A DNA stretch of 64,000 nt from Aeromicrobium yanjiei (lineage in GTDB: Bacteria; Actinomycetota; Actinomycetes; Propionibacteriales; Nocardioidaceae): assembly GCF_009649075.1 (NCBI RefSeq), contig NZ_CP045737.1:2914001-2978000 (forward strand). The letters are read 5' to 3'. This document shows, in pieces, positions 11,944 through 20,494 of this stretch (its first letter is position 1; every line of letters begins with the position of its first letter). The notes beneath the pieces are model-generated. The model did not search any database, had not been told where the DNA came from, and saw only the letters and a program-made list of their open reading frames with translations. The position numbers were made by a program, and so were the translations under genes.

Positions 11944-12690
11944 TCAGAGTCCGTCGACCTCGTCGAGCGTCAGCGTGTCGAAGACCGGCGGCGGCAGCTC
12001 CTGGGCGCTCGCCGCGCGGCTGAGCCGGGCACCGGAGTGGGCCCCGCACCCGTGGTCGAACGAGACCACGCGGCCGTCGTCATTGGCCATGCCGTTGGCG
12101 CAGACCCCGAACCGGTCCGACAGCGGGCCGGCCAGGCTCACCAGGAATCCGCAGGAGTGGCACACTCCCCCGGCCTGCTGGGCGATGGGTGCGTCGGGTC
12201 CCTGGTCGCCGCCCTGCCAGCGATCTGCGGCCATCTCGCGGCCCTCGAGCGACAGGACCCACTCGCGGCCGAGGCCGACCTCGCGGGCGAAGAAGCGGTC
12301 AGGCGTCTGCTCCTCACCGTCGCCGGCCGACCACGCGGGCACGAGTCGCAGATCGTCCTCGTCGGGCGGCAGCACGTCACCAGGGCTCAGATCGCCCGGG
12401 CGGATGCGGTCGCGGTACGGCGTCCAGGCCGGCGCGATGATCGCGTCGTCACCGGGCAGCAGCACGACGTCGTTGATCGTCACGACATCGCTGTCGGGGG
12501 CGCGCGAGACGCTGACCGACCAGTACCAGCCGACGTAGCCGGGCATCAGGCACGCGAAGTGGTGCGAGACCAGACGCTCGCCGTCCTCGACGACCCGCAG
12601 GTGATCGCCCACGGCTCCGGCGTCGGCAGCGCCGTCGGCCGCCGCACGGGCGATGTCGACGGCTGCGGACAGCTGGGAATCACTGGACAT
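11944..12690 (-). CDS. DUF3027 family protein
   Basis: A 248-residue soluble protein with the conserved HHFACLMPGYVGWYWSV and LLPGDDAIIAPAWTPY segments, which characterise actinobacterial DUF3027. Near residues 176-217, CHSC followed by further Cys and His residues (FGVCAN, HGCGAH) looks like a zinc-binding site. The function is unknown. It is divergent from the MFS gene at 12743. A weak -10-like CACAAT lies 6 nt before its ATG. Confidence 0.85.
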   Translation of the reverse strand: MSSDSQLSAAVDIARAAADGAADAGAVGDHLRVVEDGERLVSHHFACLMPGYVGWYWSVSVSRAPDSDVVTINDVVLLPGDDAIIAPAWTPYRDRIRPGDLSPGDVLPPDEDDLRLVPAWSAGDGEEQTPDRFFAREVGLGREWVLSLEGREMAADRWQGGDQGPDAPIAQQAGGVCHSCGFLVSLAGPLSDRFGVCANGMANDDGRVVSFDHGCGAHSGARLSRAASAQELPPPVFDTLTLDEVDGL

Positions 12691-12742
12691 TCGTCAATTG
12701 TGACCCATGTCCGGGGGCACGCCGATCCCGGGGTGAGGCAGG

Positions 12743-14206
12743 ATGAAGAGCATGGAGGAACCCGAGGGGCCGTACGACTACGCGAGCGATCCGGCGTACG
12801 CACGCGAGCCGTCCGGGGCCGGGACCCCACCCCCCTCCTCGCCCTCCCGACTCGCTCGCACGGCGCACGGGATCGGGCGGGCGTCGCGCAGCACCGCTCA
12901 CGTCGTCGCCAAGGGCAGCAACGTCGCGTTCACCGGCGCCCGCCGCTTCACGCACTCCGGCGGAGCGGGCGAGAGCGGCTTCTCCCGCCTGCTCGAGCTG
13001 CACGCGTTCAACACCGCAGGTGACGCCGCCGTCGCGATCTCCCTGGCGGGGACGCTGTTCTTCACGGTGCCGACCGGTGAGGCCACGGGCCAGGTCGCGC
13101 TCTTCCTCGTCCTGACGATGCTGCCGTTCGCGATCGTCGCTCCCCTGATCGGGCCGTTCCTCGACCGCTTCCGCCGTGGTCGCAGGTGGGCCATCGGAGC
13201 GACCCTCGCGATCCGCGCGTTCTGCTGCTGGGTCCTGGCGGGCGCGGTCGCCGACGCCTCCCCCGCGTTCTACTTCGCGGCGCTCGGCTGCCTCGTGTCG
13301 TCCAAGGCGTACGGCGTGACACGGGCGTCGGCGGTCCCCCGGCTGCTGCCTGAGACGTTCACGCTGGTCAAGGCCAACTCGCGCATCTCGCTGACGGGCA
13401 CGGGCGCCGCCGCGATCTCCGCACCGCTGGCCGTCGGCGCGGCCACGATCGGTGCCGACTGGGCCCTGCGCTACGCGGCGCTGCTGTTCGCGATCGGGAC
13501 GATCCTGGCGATCCTGCTGCCGGCGAAGGTGGACTCCAGCGAGGGCGAGGAGCCCGTCGACCTGGCCGGGCACGCCACCTCCGGCCCCCAGAAGGGTCTC
13601 AGCATCAGCCGCGCGGTCGTCAACGCCCTGCGCAGCAACTCGGGGCTGCGGCTGCTCTCGGGGTTCTTGACGATCTTCATGGCGTTCACGCTGCGTGAGC
13701 CCCCCGCGTCGATGGGCTGGGACGGCAACGCGACGATCCTGCTCGGCCTCGTGGTCGGCGGCGCCGGCGCGGGCAACACGATCGGCACGCTCATCGGCTC
13801 GGCCGCGAGCACCCGCCGCCCCGAGCAGGTCGTGGTCGGCGTCCTGGTCCTCGACGTCGTCGTACTGGCCGTGGTCGGCGTGTTCTTCACGTGGTGGACC
13901 GCGGTGATCCTCGGCCTGACCGTCGGCATCTGCCAGTCCCTGGGCAAGCTCAGCCTCGACGCGCTGATCCAGCGCGACGTGCCCGAGCGCGTCCGCACCA
14001 GCATGTTCGCGCGGTCGGAGACGCTGCTGCAGCTCGGCTGGGTGACCGGGGGCCTGATCGGCATCGGGCTGTTCAGCCTCGACGCGACGCCCCAGGTCGG
14101 CGCGCTCGTGATCGGCGGCCTGCTGATCGTCTGGCTCGGATTCGTGCTGACCCGGGCGCGTCGGCCCGAGCCGGCGGTCGCGACGGCACGCCGCCCTCAG
14201 GCGTGA
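12743..14206 (+). CDS. MFS transporter with long cytosolic N terminus
   Basis: A 487-residue membrane protein. The first 85 or so residues are polar, Pro/Ser/Thr-rich and probably cytosolic; about 12 hydrophobic segments follow, with a PLIGPFLDRFRRGRRW loop (motif A-like) near residue 133. This layout resembles actinobacterial MFS proteins often encoded beside DUF3027. Substrate unknown. The ATG at 12743 has GAGG upstream; an in-frame ATG at 12752 is possible. Confidence 0.82.
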   Translation: MKSMEEPEGPYDYASDPAYAREPSGAGTPPPSSPSRLARTAHGIGRASRSTAHVVAKGSNVAFTGARRFTHSGGAGESGFSRLLELHAFNTAGDAAVAISLAGTLFFTVPTGEATGQVALFLVLTMLPFAIVAPLIGPFLDRFRRGRRWAIGATLAIRAFCCWVLAGAVADASPAFYFAALGCLVSSKAYGVTRASAVPRLLPETFTLVKANSRISLTGTGAAAISAPLAVGAATIGADWALRYAALLFAIGTILAILLPAKVDSSEGEEPVDLAGHATSGPQKGLSISRAVVNALRSNSGLRLLSGFLTIFMAFTLREPPASMGWDGNATILLGLVVGGAGAGNTIGTLIGSAASTRRPEQVVVGVLVLDVVVLAVVGVFFTWWTAVILGLTVGICQSLGKLSLDALIQRDVPERVRTSMFARSETLLQLGWVTGGLIGIGLFSLDATPQVGALVIGGLLIVWLGFVLTRARRPEPAVATARRPQA

Positions 14207-14216
14207 GCCGCTCCGC

Positions 14217-14612
14217 TCAGAGCTCGAGCTCGCTCGCCACGGCGCGCAGCACCTGGGCGACCGGCTTGGCCTTCTTGGCGTCGGGGTGCCGGCCGTGACG
14301 GTAGGACTCGCCGATCGAGTCGAGCATCCGGATCAGGTCCTCGACGATGACGGCCATCGCCTCGGGATCCTTGCGACGGGCCTGCTGCTGCGCCCGTGAG
14401 ACCGAGCTGACGGGCTCGAGGACACGCACCTGCAGGGCCTGGTCACCCCGGCTGCCCTGCACGATCCCGAACTCGACGCGGGTGCCGGCCTTGAGGGTCG
14501 TCACCCCGTCGGGCAGCGCGTCTGAGCGCACGTGGACGTCAGGACCGTTCTCCTGGGTCAGGAAGCCGAAGCCCTTGCCTGCGTCGTACCACTTGACTTT
14601 GCCCGTGGGCAT
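14217..14612 (-). CDS. Cold-shock-domain protein with C-terminal extension
   Basis: A 131-residue protein. Residues 1-65 form a cold-shock domain (GKVKWYDAGKGFGFL is RNP1-like), and about 65 further residues are rich in charged helix. Single-domain Csp proteins have about 67 residues, so this is the longer actinobacterial type. It probably binds single-stranded RNA or DNA. AAGGTGG lies 5 nt before the ATG. It converges on the MFS gene with a 10-bp gap. Confidence 0.88.
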   Translation of the reverse strand: MPTGKVKWYDAGKGFGFLTQENGPDVHVRSDALPDGVTTLKAGTRVEFGIVQGSRGDQALQVRVLEPVSSVSRAQQQARRKDPEAMAVIVEDLIRMLDSIGESYRHGRHPDAKKAKPVAQVLRAVASELEL

Positions 14613-14712
14613 GATGCCACCTTCATGTCGCTGTGATCAGGACGACCGATGGTCGTACGCCCAGACTAGTCGGCCGGTGGTCCCCCCGGCACCGCGAGCA
14701 CGTCGCGGCGCC

Positions 14713-15762
14713 TCAGGAGGCGTCGGCGGAGGGTTGCTGAGCGGTCTCGTCGGCCTCGCGCGGCACCTGCGGCGTACGGTCGGCGAAGGTCACCTCGACG
14801 GACTCGAACCCCTTGTGCCGCTGCGCCTTGGCGTACGCCACGTAGGCCCGCTGATCCGCGGGCGTGAGGATCACATTGTCCGTGAACGGCGTCAGGAGGG
14901 CTCGCGGGTACAGGCGACGACGGAGCACCACATTCACCTCCAGGCCCAGCACGGCCATGATCGACGCGATGTAGATGAACGCGACGAGGCCGAGGACCAG
15001 GGCGAACGTCTGGTTGACCTGGTTGTCCGCCTTGCCGATGACCTCGCGGACGTACGTGTTGCCGATCCACTGCAGCGCCTGCCACAGCGCCCCGGTCACA
15101 GCCGCCCCGGGGACCACGGCGCGCGGCTTGGCGCGTCCGAGGCTCACGAGACGGAAGATCGCGGTGAAGATGAGGACCGTCAGCAAGAAGCTCGCGAGCT
15201 GCACGAGGCGGCCGAGCGCGGGCCCGAGGTCCGTGCCGATGACGCCTGGGTTGGACAGCACGGACGTGGTGATCGCGAGCGCCATGATGCCGATGCCACC
15301 GACGAGCAGGAACGCCAGGCTGCGCAGCCTCAGCAGGAACGGGTTGGCACGGCTGTTGCGCGGCACGGACCAGGCGATGTTGGCGGCATTCTGGATCGCC
15401 TGGCCCAGCCCCATCGCACCGTACGTCGCCGTCACCGCACCGACGATGATCGCGCCGGTGCTGCCCTGCAGTCCCTCGGGACGGCCGAGCTGGTCGCCGA
15501 CGATCGGGAACTGGCTGAGCGCCGAGTCGAGCAGGCGGTCGCGCAGCCCCTCGTCGCCCTGCAGGATGAACCCGAGGATCGAGGTGCTGAGCAGGAGCAG
15601 CGGGAAGATCGCGATGAACGCGTAGTAGGTGATGATGGCCGAGAGATAGGCGCCTTGGTCGTCGAAGTACTTGTAGATGACCGCGATCGGGAAGCCCACC
15701 ACCGGGTGCTTGCGCTGGAATCGATCGATCCTGCCGATCGGCCGAGGACCCTCCTCGCTCAC
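14713..15762 (-). CDS. YihY/BrkB-family inner membrane protein
   Basis: A 349-residue polytopic membrane protein of the family once misnamed ribonuclease BN. The ITYYAFIAIFPLLLL segment in the first helix, the GNTYVREVIGKADNQVNQTFALVLGLVAF-type region and about 6 helices identify it. The GTG start at 15762 overlaps the stop of the PemK-like gene by 4 bp (GTGA), so the two are translationally coupled. The C-terminal 60 residues are polar and cytosolic. The transport role is unknown. Confidence 0.85.
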   Translation of the reverse strand: MSEEGPRPIGRIDRFQRKHPVVGFPIAVIYKYFDDQGAYLSAIITYYAFIAIFPLLLLSTSILGFILQGDEGLRDRLLDSALSQFPIVGDQLGRPEGLQGSTGAIIVGAVTATYGAMGLGQAIQNAANIAWSVPRNSRANPFLLRLRSLAFLLVGGIGIMALAITTSVLSNPGVIGTDLGPALGRLVQLASFLLTVLIFTAIFRLVSLGRAKPRAVVPGAAVTGALWQALQWIGNTYVREVIGKADNQVNQTFALVLGLVAFIYIASIMAVLGLEVNVVLRRRLYPRALLTPFTDNVILTPADQRAYVAYAKAQRHKGFESVEVTFADRTPQVPREADETAQQPSADAS

Positions 15763-16154
15763 GGCGTCCTCGGCGGGACGGGGAGGTACGGCTCGAGCGC
15801 GCTCACGACGGCGTCGAAGCGGGGCTCGTCGAGCACCGCGCCCTCGCGCCGCACGTCGGCGGGGTCGATCACGAGGAACCGGTTGAGCCGCACCTCGCTG
15901 GGTCGGCCCTCGCGGTCCCACGGGCCCGAGCCGACGTCGAGCCAGAAGCGGCCGTCGCGCGCCTCCTGCTCGTGATCGCGGTCGTGGTCCTTCGAGGTCA
16001 TCATCAGCCCGACGAGCGATGCGCCGTCGTGGGAGATCAGGAGCACCGGACGGTCCTTGCCCTGGGACGGGTCGTCCTCGTAAGGGACCCACGTCCAGAC
16101 GACCTCGCCCGGGTCCGGCTGCCCGTCCGGATGCGGGTCGTAGGCGATGTCCAC
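15759..16154 (-). CDS. PemK/MazF-like protein without visible antitoxin
   Basis: About 131 residues. GEVVWTWVPYEDDPSQGKDRPVLLI is the hallmark SH3-like opening of PemK/MazF endoribonuclease relatives, followed by a SEVRLNRFLVID segment. GTG at 16154 gives MDIAYDPHPDG; an ATG at 16202 is an alternative. No antitoxin-sized frame precedes it: the upstream gene is the ECF sigma factor 44 bp away. Instead it is coupled to YihY. It may be a housekeeping or degraded relative rather than a toxin. Confidence 0.75.
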   Translation of the reverse strand: MDIAYDPHPDGQPDPGEVVWTWVPYEDDPSQGKDRPVLLISHDGASLVGLMMTSKDHDRDHEQEARDGRFWLDVGSGPWDREGRPSEVRLNRFLVIDPADVRREGAVLDEPRFDAVVSALEPYLPVPPRTP

Positions 16155-16198
16155 CCGGCAAGCGTGCCACAGCCGGGCGCGACGGCACGCCAGCGCGC

Positions 16199-16720
16199 TC
16201 AAGCGGCCAGTGTTCGTCCGAGGTAGGCGCTGCGCAGACCCGCGCGGGCCCGGGTGCCGAGCGCAGAGACCGCATTGGCCGACAGCCCCAGCTCGGCGGC
16301 CAGCTCGTGCGGCCGTCGGCCCTCAACCTCGAGCTGCCACAGCACGCGCTGCCATCGCTCCGGCAGCGTCCGGTACGCCTCGCGCACCTCGTCGTCGAGC
16401 TCGGGCAGCGAGGTGGGCGTCGCCAGCGCCTCGATCTCGGCGGTCGGCTCGCACCGCCGCCCCTGCGCCCGCCGCCGCGCCGCCTCGTGGCGGACTGCCG
16501 TCAGCAGATAGGCCCGGAAGGACGCCACGGGTCCGCGGCCCGCACAGATCTGCGCCAGCACCCGCGCGAACGACTCGGACACCACGTCGTCGACGTCCTC
16601 GCGGCTCGTGGACCGTCGGGCGACCCGCTCCGCCACCGCTCGGTGGCGCACGAACAGCACCCCGTACGCCTCGCGGTCCCCGGTCCGGGCCAGCACCACC
16701 AGCTCTGCGTCTGTGTCCAT
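16199..16720 (-). CDS. ECF-type sigma factor (module A)
   Basis: A 173-residue sigma-70 family protein with region 2 (about 1-80, including EDVDDVVSESFARVL) and region 4 (about 115-165, LPERWQRVLWQLEVEGRRPHEL). The ATG at 16720 was chosen because it gives the typical MDTDAELVVLARTGD start. It is a clear paralogue of the sigma factor at 21971-22744 but lacks that protein's C-terminal zinc finger, and no anti-sigma gene is adjacent. It is divergent, by 101 bp, from a Wzz-like gene, as its paralogue is. Confidence 0.9.
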   Translation of the reverse strand: MDTDAELVVLARTGDREAYGVLFVRHRAVAERVARRSTSREDVDDVVSESFARVLAQICAGRGPVASFRAYLLTAVRHEAARRRAQGRRCEPTAEIEALATPTSLPELDDEVREAYRTLPERWQRVLWQLEVEGRRPHELAAELGLSANAVSALGTRARAGLRSAYLGRTLAA

Positions 16721-16821
16721 GGGACCAGTTATCGCCGACCCGGCAGGGCTGCCACCAGTGCCGTGACCCCTGCCTGTGGACAACCGGGACCGCCGGCGCC
16801 CGTCACGACGAGACTGGCGCC

Positions 16822-17412
16822 GTGGAGACCTTGACCCTCACCGAGCTGGCCCGCCGCATGTGCCGGCGCTGGCCGACGATCCTGGCCGGGGCCGGTGCGG
16901 GGCTGGTCCTCGGGCTGGCCACGCACGTCCTGCTGCCGACCCGCTACGAGGCGGTGGCCGTCGTCCGGGTCGACGGGCCCGACCCCGCGCGGATCGACAT
17001 GGCCGCCGAGGAGGCGATGGCCTCGTCCCGGCGTGTCACGGCCGAGGCTCGCGACGCCCTCGGGGAGCCCGGCCTCTCGATCCGCGAGCTCGAGGACGCG
17101 GTCTCGGCCACGACGGTCAAGGAGTCCCGCGTCCTGCAGGTGTCATACGCCGCGGACGACCCGAGGCGGGCGGCCCGCGCGGCGGACGCGGTCGCCAACG
17201 CATATCTCGCGGTCCGGGCCGTCGACGCGAGACGGCTCGGCGGGCGAGCGGCCTCGACCGCCGAGGTCATCGACCCCGCACGCACGCCCACGGCCCCGCT
17301 CGGACCGGGTCGCCCGACGTCAGCGCTCGGCGGGCTGGCCCTGGGGCTGCTGCTCGCGGCGCCGGTCTCGGCGCGGCCTACTGCTCGAACGCGGGCAGGT
17401 CGCGCTTCATGA
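16822..17412 (+). CDS. Short Wzz-like polysaccharide co-polymerase (module A)
   Basis: A 196-residue protein starting at GTG. It has one N-terminal membrane helix (about 18-38), the POTRYEA-type Wzz entry (LLPTRYEAVAVVRVDG), a helical periplasmic region and a second hydrophobic segment (about 167-182) close to the end. No cytosolic kinase domain follows. The 3' 35 bp overlap the 3' end of the convergent acyl-CoA synthetase gene. The role in chain-length control is inferred from fold and locus. Confidence 0.75.
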   Translation: METLTLTELARRMCRRWPTILAGAGAGLVLGLATHVLLPTRYEAVAVVRVDGPDPARIDMAAEEAMASSRRVTAEARDALGEPGLSIRELEDAVSATTVKESRVLQVSYAADDPRRAARAADAVANAYLAVRAVDARRLGGRAASTAEVIDPARTPTAPLGPGRPTSALGGLALGLLLAAPVSARPTARTRAGRAS

Positions 17413-18976
17413 CCTTGCCGGTCGGGTTGCGCGGGAGCTCGTCCAAGAACATCGTGCGCGCCGGCACCGCGAACCGGGCGACCCGGCCCTTGGCGTACGC
17501 CGCGACGTCCTCCTCGCTGAGCGAGCTGCCCTCGCGCACGACGACGTACGCGGCGAGGACCTGGCCGAACCTCTCGTCGTCGATGCCCGTGACCACCACG
17601 TCGGAGATGTCCGGGTGCTCGACCAGCGCGTCCTCCAGCTCGCGGGGGAACACGTTCTCCCCACCGGAGATGACCATGTCGTCGTCTCGGCCCGAGACGA
17701 ACAGGCGACCATTCTCGTCGAAGTGGCCCACGTCGCCGGTGTTCATCAGGCCGTCCGCGAACGCCTTGCTGTTGCCGTCGGTGTAGCCGCCGAACGGCAT
17801 GTCGTTGCCGACGTGGATCACGCCGGTCTCACCCTGCGGCACCTCGCGACCGTCGGGGTCGAGGACCTTGACCGTGGTCCTGAAGGGCGGCACCCCCGCG
17901 GTGCCGGGCGCCTCGCGCAGGTCACGGGGTCCGGCGATCGTGACCCAGCCGGTCTCGGTCGCACCGTAGAAGTTGTAGACGGAGTCGGTGAACAGGTCCA
18001 TGTAGCGGTTGGCGAGGTCGCCACCGAGCGCCGAGCCGCTGCTCGCGGTGATGCGCAGCGACGAGACGTCGGTCCGGGCGATGACGTCCGGGTCGGCGTC
18101 GACCATGCGCTGCATCATCAACGGCACGACGACCAGCGCCTCCGCGCGGTGCTGCTCGACGTCGCGGAGCACCTGCTCGGGATCGAAGCGGCGCCGCAGG
18201 ACGTAGGTCGGCACGGTCGAGAGGTTGAACGCGAAGTTGAGCAGTCCCCACGAGTGGAACAGCGGCGCCGCGATGACGATCGTGGAGCGGCCGCGGTACG
18301 GGATCGCGCCGAAGAAGGCGATCAGCGGCCTGAGGTCCTTGGGCTCCTCGCGGCGGGCTCCCTTGGGCAGGCCCGTGGTGCCGGACGTGAAGATGATGAT
18401 CTGCCCGTGGCGCGACGGCTTCGGGTGCGCCTTCGCCGAGAGCCCGCGGGCGAGCCCGGACACCGTCGGCAGGTCCGCGGGAGCGTCGGCGTCCGCCCAG
18501 CCGAGGACGATCGTGGACCGGTCGACGTCTTGCGCGACGTCCAGGAACTCCTGGTCCACGATGACGCACGAGGCGTCCTCGCGCTCCGCGAGCTCGGCGA
18601 GCTGGGAGCGGCTCGCCATGGTGTTGAGCAGCAGCACCCGGGCACCCACCTGCATGATCGCGACGATCGCGACGATCATGTGGCGGTGGTTGCGGGCGAG
18701 CACCGCGATCGAGTCACCGGGCTCCACGCCACGGTCCTTGAGCGCCTGCGTGAACCGGTTGACCTCGGCCGAGAGCTCGGACCACGTGATCTCGCCCGCC
18801 TCGTCGACGATCGCCGCCTGACCCGGGAAGCGCGCGGCCGCGGAGTGGACCCCCGACGGCAGGCCCGGCCCCCACTTGGCGAGCTGGATCCCGGCGCCGA
18901 GCAGGCGGTGGGGCGGGACCGGCCGCAGCATGCCGATACGGCGCACGACCTTCAGCGTGTAGCCCAGCTCAGTCAT
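17378..18976 (-). CDS. AMP-binding acyl-CoA synthetase
   Basis: A 532-residue ANL-superfamily ligase that activates a carboxylate, probably a fatty acid, through an acyl-adenylate. The P-loop-like IIIFTSGTTGLPKG lies at about 193-206, YGATETGW near 328, and the C-terminal catalytic lysine in NPTGKVMKRDL. The N-terminal layout resembles actinobacterial long-chain fatty-acyl-CoA ligases (FadD-like). It has its own promoter with a palindromic operator at 19033-19049, so it is probably not functionally part of the polysaccharide locus it interrupts. Confidence 0.9.
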   Translation of the reverse strand: MTELGYTLKVVRRIGMLRPVPPHRLLGAGIQLAKWGPGLPSGVHSAAARFPGQAAIVDEAGEITWSELSAEVNRFTQALKDRGVEPGDSIAVLARNHRHMIVAIVAIMQVGARVLLLNTMASRSQLAELAEREDASCVIVDQEFLDVAQDVDRSTIVLGWADADAPADLPTVSGLARGLSAKAHPKPSRHGQIIIFTSGTTGLPKGARREEPKDLRPLIAFFGAIPYRGRSTIVIAAPLFHSWGLLNFAFNLSTVPTYVLRRRFDPEQVLRDVEQHRAEALVVVPLMMQRMVDADPDVIARTDVSSLRITASSGSALGGDLANRYMDLFTDSVYNFYGATETGWVTIAGPRDLREAPGTAGVPPFRTTVKVLDPDGREVPQGETGVIHVGNDMPFGGYTDGNSKAFADGLMNTGDVGHFDENGRLFVSGRDDDMVISGGENVFPRELEDALVEHPDISDVVVTGIDDERFGQVLAAYVVVREGSSLSEEDVAAYAKGRVARFAVPARTMFLDELPRNPTGKVMKRDLPAFEQ

Positions 18977-19032
18977 GGATCCTCGTTCCGCAGCGGTGGC
19001 CCGACCGTATCCGTCGGGACGACCCGAGCGAG

Positions 19033-19049
19033 TGTAACAACGAGTTACA
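19033..19049. promoter_or_regulatory. Palindromic operator over the acyl-CoA synthetase promoter
   Basis: TGTAAC-N5-GTTACA is an exact inverted repeat. On the minus strand it overlaps a -10-like TACACT (plus 19031-19036), and a weak -35-like TGGAAG lies 17 bp upstream of that. The site is suited to TetR- or GntR-type control of fatty-acid genes; the regulator is not in the window as far as I can tell. Confidence 0.55.
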
Positions 19050-19067
19050 GCATCTTCCAGAGCGCTG

Positions 19068-20492
19068 CTAGAGCGCTCCGTCGCGGGCCAGCACGGCTCG
19101 GACGGTGCGCGCGAGGATCGCCAGGTCCAGCCGCAGGTTCCAGTTGTTGACGTACTGCAGGTCCATGCGGATCGACTCCTCCCAGGAGAGCGACGAGCGT
19201 CCGCTGACCTGCCACAGCCCCGTGAGGCCCGGCTTGACGTGCAGGCGTCGCCAGACCCACTCGCTGTACTGGGAGGTCTCGGACGGCAGCGCGGGACGCG
19301 GCCCGACGAGCGACATCTCCCCCCGGAGCACGTTGACCAGCTGCGGGAGCTCGTCGATCGACGTGCTGCGCAGCACGCGCCCGAAGCGGGTCACCCGTGG
19401 GTCGTTGGTCAGCTTGAACAGCGGACCGGCACCCTCGTTGCGCTTGCGGAGCGACGGGAGGCGCTTCTCCGCATCCACGACCATGGTGCGGAACTTCCAG
19501 ATCGTGAACGGTCGGCCGTCCTGGCCCGAGCGCTCCTGCTTGAAGATCGCGGGTCCGCGGGAGCCGAGACGGATCAGCACCGCGATGAGCAGCAGGAGGG
19601 GTGACAGCACCAGCAGGAGAACCGCGGCCGTGACCCGGTCGAGCACCGACTTGAGCGCCAGCGACATGAGGTGGTCGTTGGGGGCGCGCAGCGACAGCGC
19701 GATCTGGTCGCCCACCCGCCGGGGGCGGAGGAACTCGACGTGATCGCTCATGTCGGCGACCACGAGGCACTCGACCTCGGCCCGCTGCAGCGCCCACGCG
19801 AGATGACGCAGTGCGGGCGTGGAGAGCGCCCGCCCGCTGGCGATGACGACCGACGTGGCCTGGCGCTGCACGACAGCCGCGAGGACCTCGCGGACGACCT
19901 CGGCGAGCCCGTCGTCGGACACCGCACCGACGGGGGCGAGCTCGTGCGGCGACCGCCACGAGCAGGTCGCGACGACGTTGACGTCCTTGCGCTTCGCCCA
20001 ACGCGACTCGAGCCGCCGCACGGACTCCACCTGGCCCACCAGGATGGTCGGGGTGCGCCGCAGGAGCTGGCGGTGCAGCACCGCGGAGAGCGACAGGACC
20101 ACCGGCGCGGCGGCGACTGCGACCGCCGCCTGCCGGACGAGCTCGGTGTTCGGCGCGTCACCGAGGACGAAGCCGAAGGACGCGAGACCGAGGATCTCCA
20201 CGAAACGGATCGCCGGCTTGAACGAGCGCGCCCGCTCGAAGGCGCGCAGGGCGGCGAAGCTGTAGAGCAGCCAGATCGCGACCAGCCCCACGACCCCTGC
20301 CTGCCACGACAGCGGCAGGGCGAAGTGGCGGTGCGCGAGATACCACGTGACCGCGAGGGCAGCGGCGTAGCCGATCACGCCCTGGCGCAGCACCGCCCGC
20401 GGGGCGCGGCTCAGCCTGGTGCCGCGCACGGCACGCGCGGCGACGTCGGTCTCGAGACCCATCAGCGGGGTGCTCACGTTCATCACGGCCAT
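19068..20492 (-). CDS. Exopolysaccharide priming glycosylphosphotransferase (WbaP/WcaJ-like)
   Basis: A 474-residue polyprenyl-phosphate sugar-1-phosphate transferase that starts lipid-linked repeat-unit synthesis. There are N-terminal helices (about 38-140), a Rossmann-like middle, and the C-terminal catalytic Bac_transf domain with a re-entrant helix, FKQERSGQDGRPFTIWKFRTM, DELPQLVNVLRGEMSLVGPRP and KPGLTGLWQVSGR motifs. It is last in a minus-strand operon after sigma, nucleotidyltransferase and GT2 genes. The sugar is not predictable. Confidence 0.93.
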   Translation of the reverse strand: MAVMNVSTPLMGLETDVAARAVRGTRLSRAPRAVLRQGVIGYAAALAVTWYLAHRHFALPLSWQAGVVGLVAIWLLYSFAALRAFERARSFKPAIRFVEILGLASFGFVLGDAPNTELVRQAAVAVAAAPVVLSLSAVLHRQLLRRTPTILVGQVESVRRLESRWAKRKDVNVVATCSWRSPHELAPVGAVSDDGLAEVVREVLAAVVQRQATSVVIASGRALSTPALRHLAWALQRAEVECLVVADMSDHVEFLRPRRVGDQIALSLRAPNDHLMSLALKSVLDRVTAAVLLLVLSPLLLLIAVLIRLGSRGPAIFKQERSGQDGRPFTIWKFRTMVVDAEKRLPSLRKRNEGAGPLFKLTNDPRVTRFGRVLRSTSIDELPQLVNVLRGEMSLVGPRPALPSETSQYSEWVWRRLHVKPGLTGLWQVSGRSSLSWEESIRMDLQYVNNWNLRLDLAILARTVRAVLARDGAL

Positions 20493-20494
20493 GC

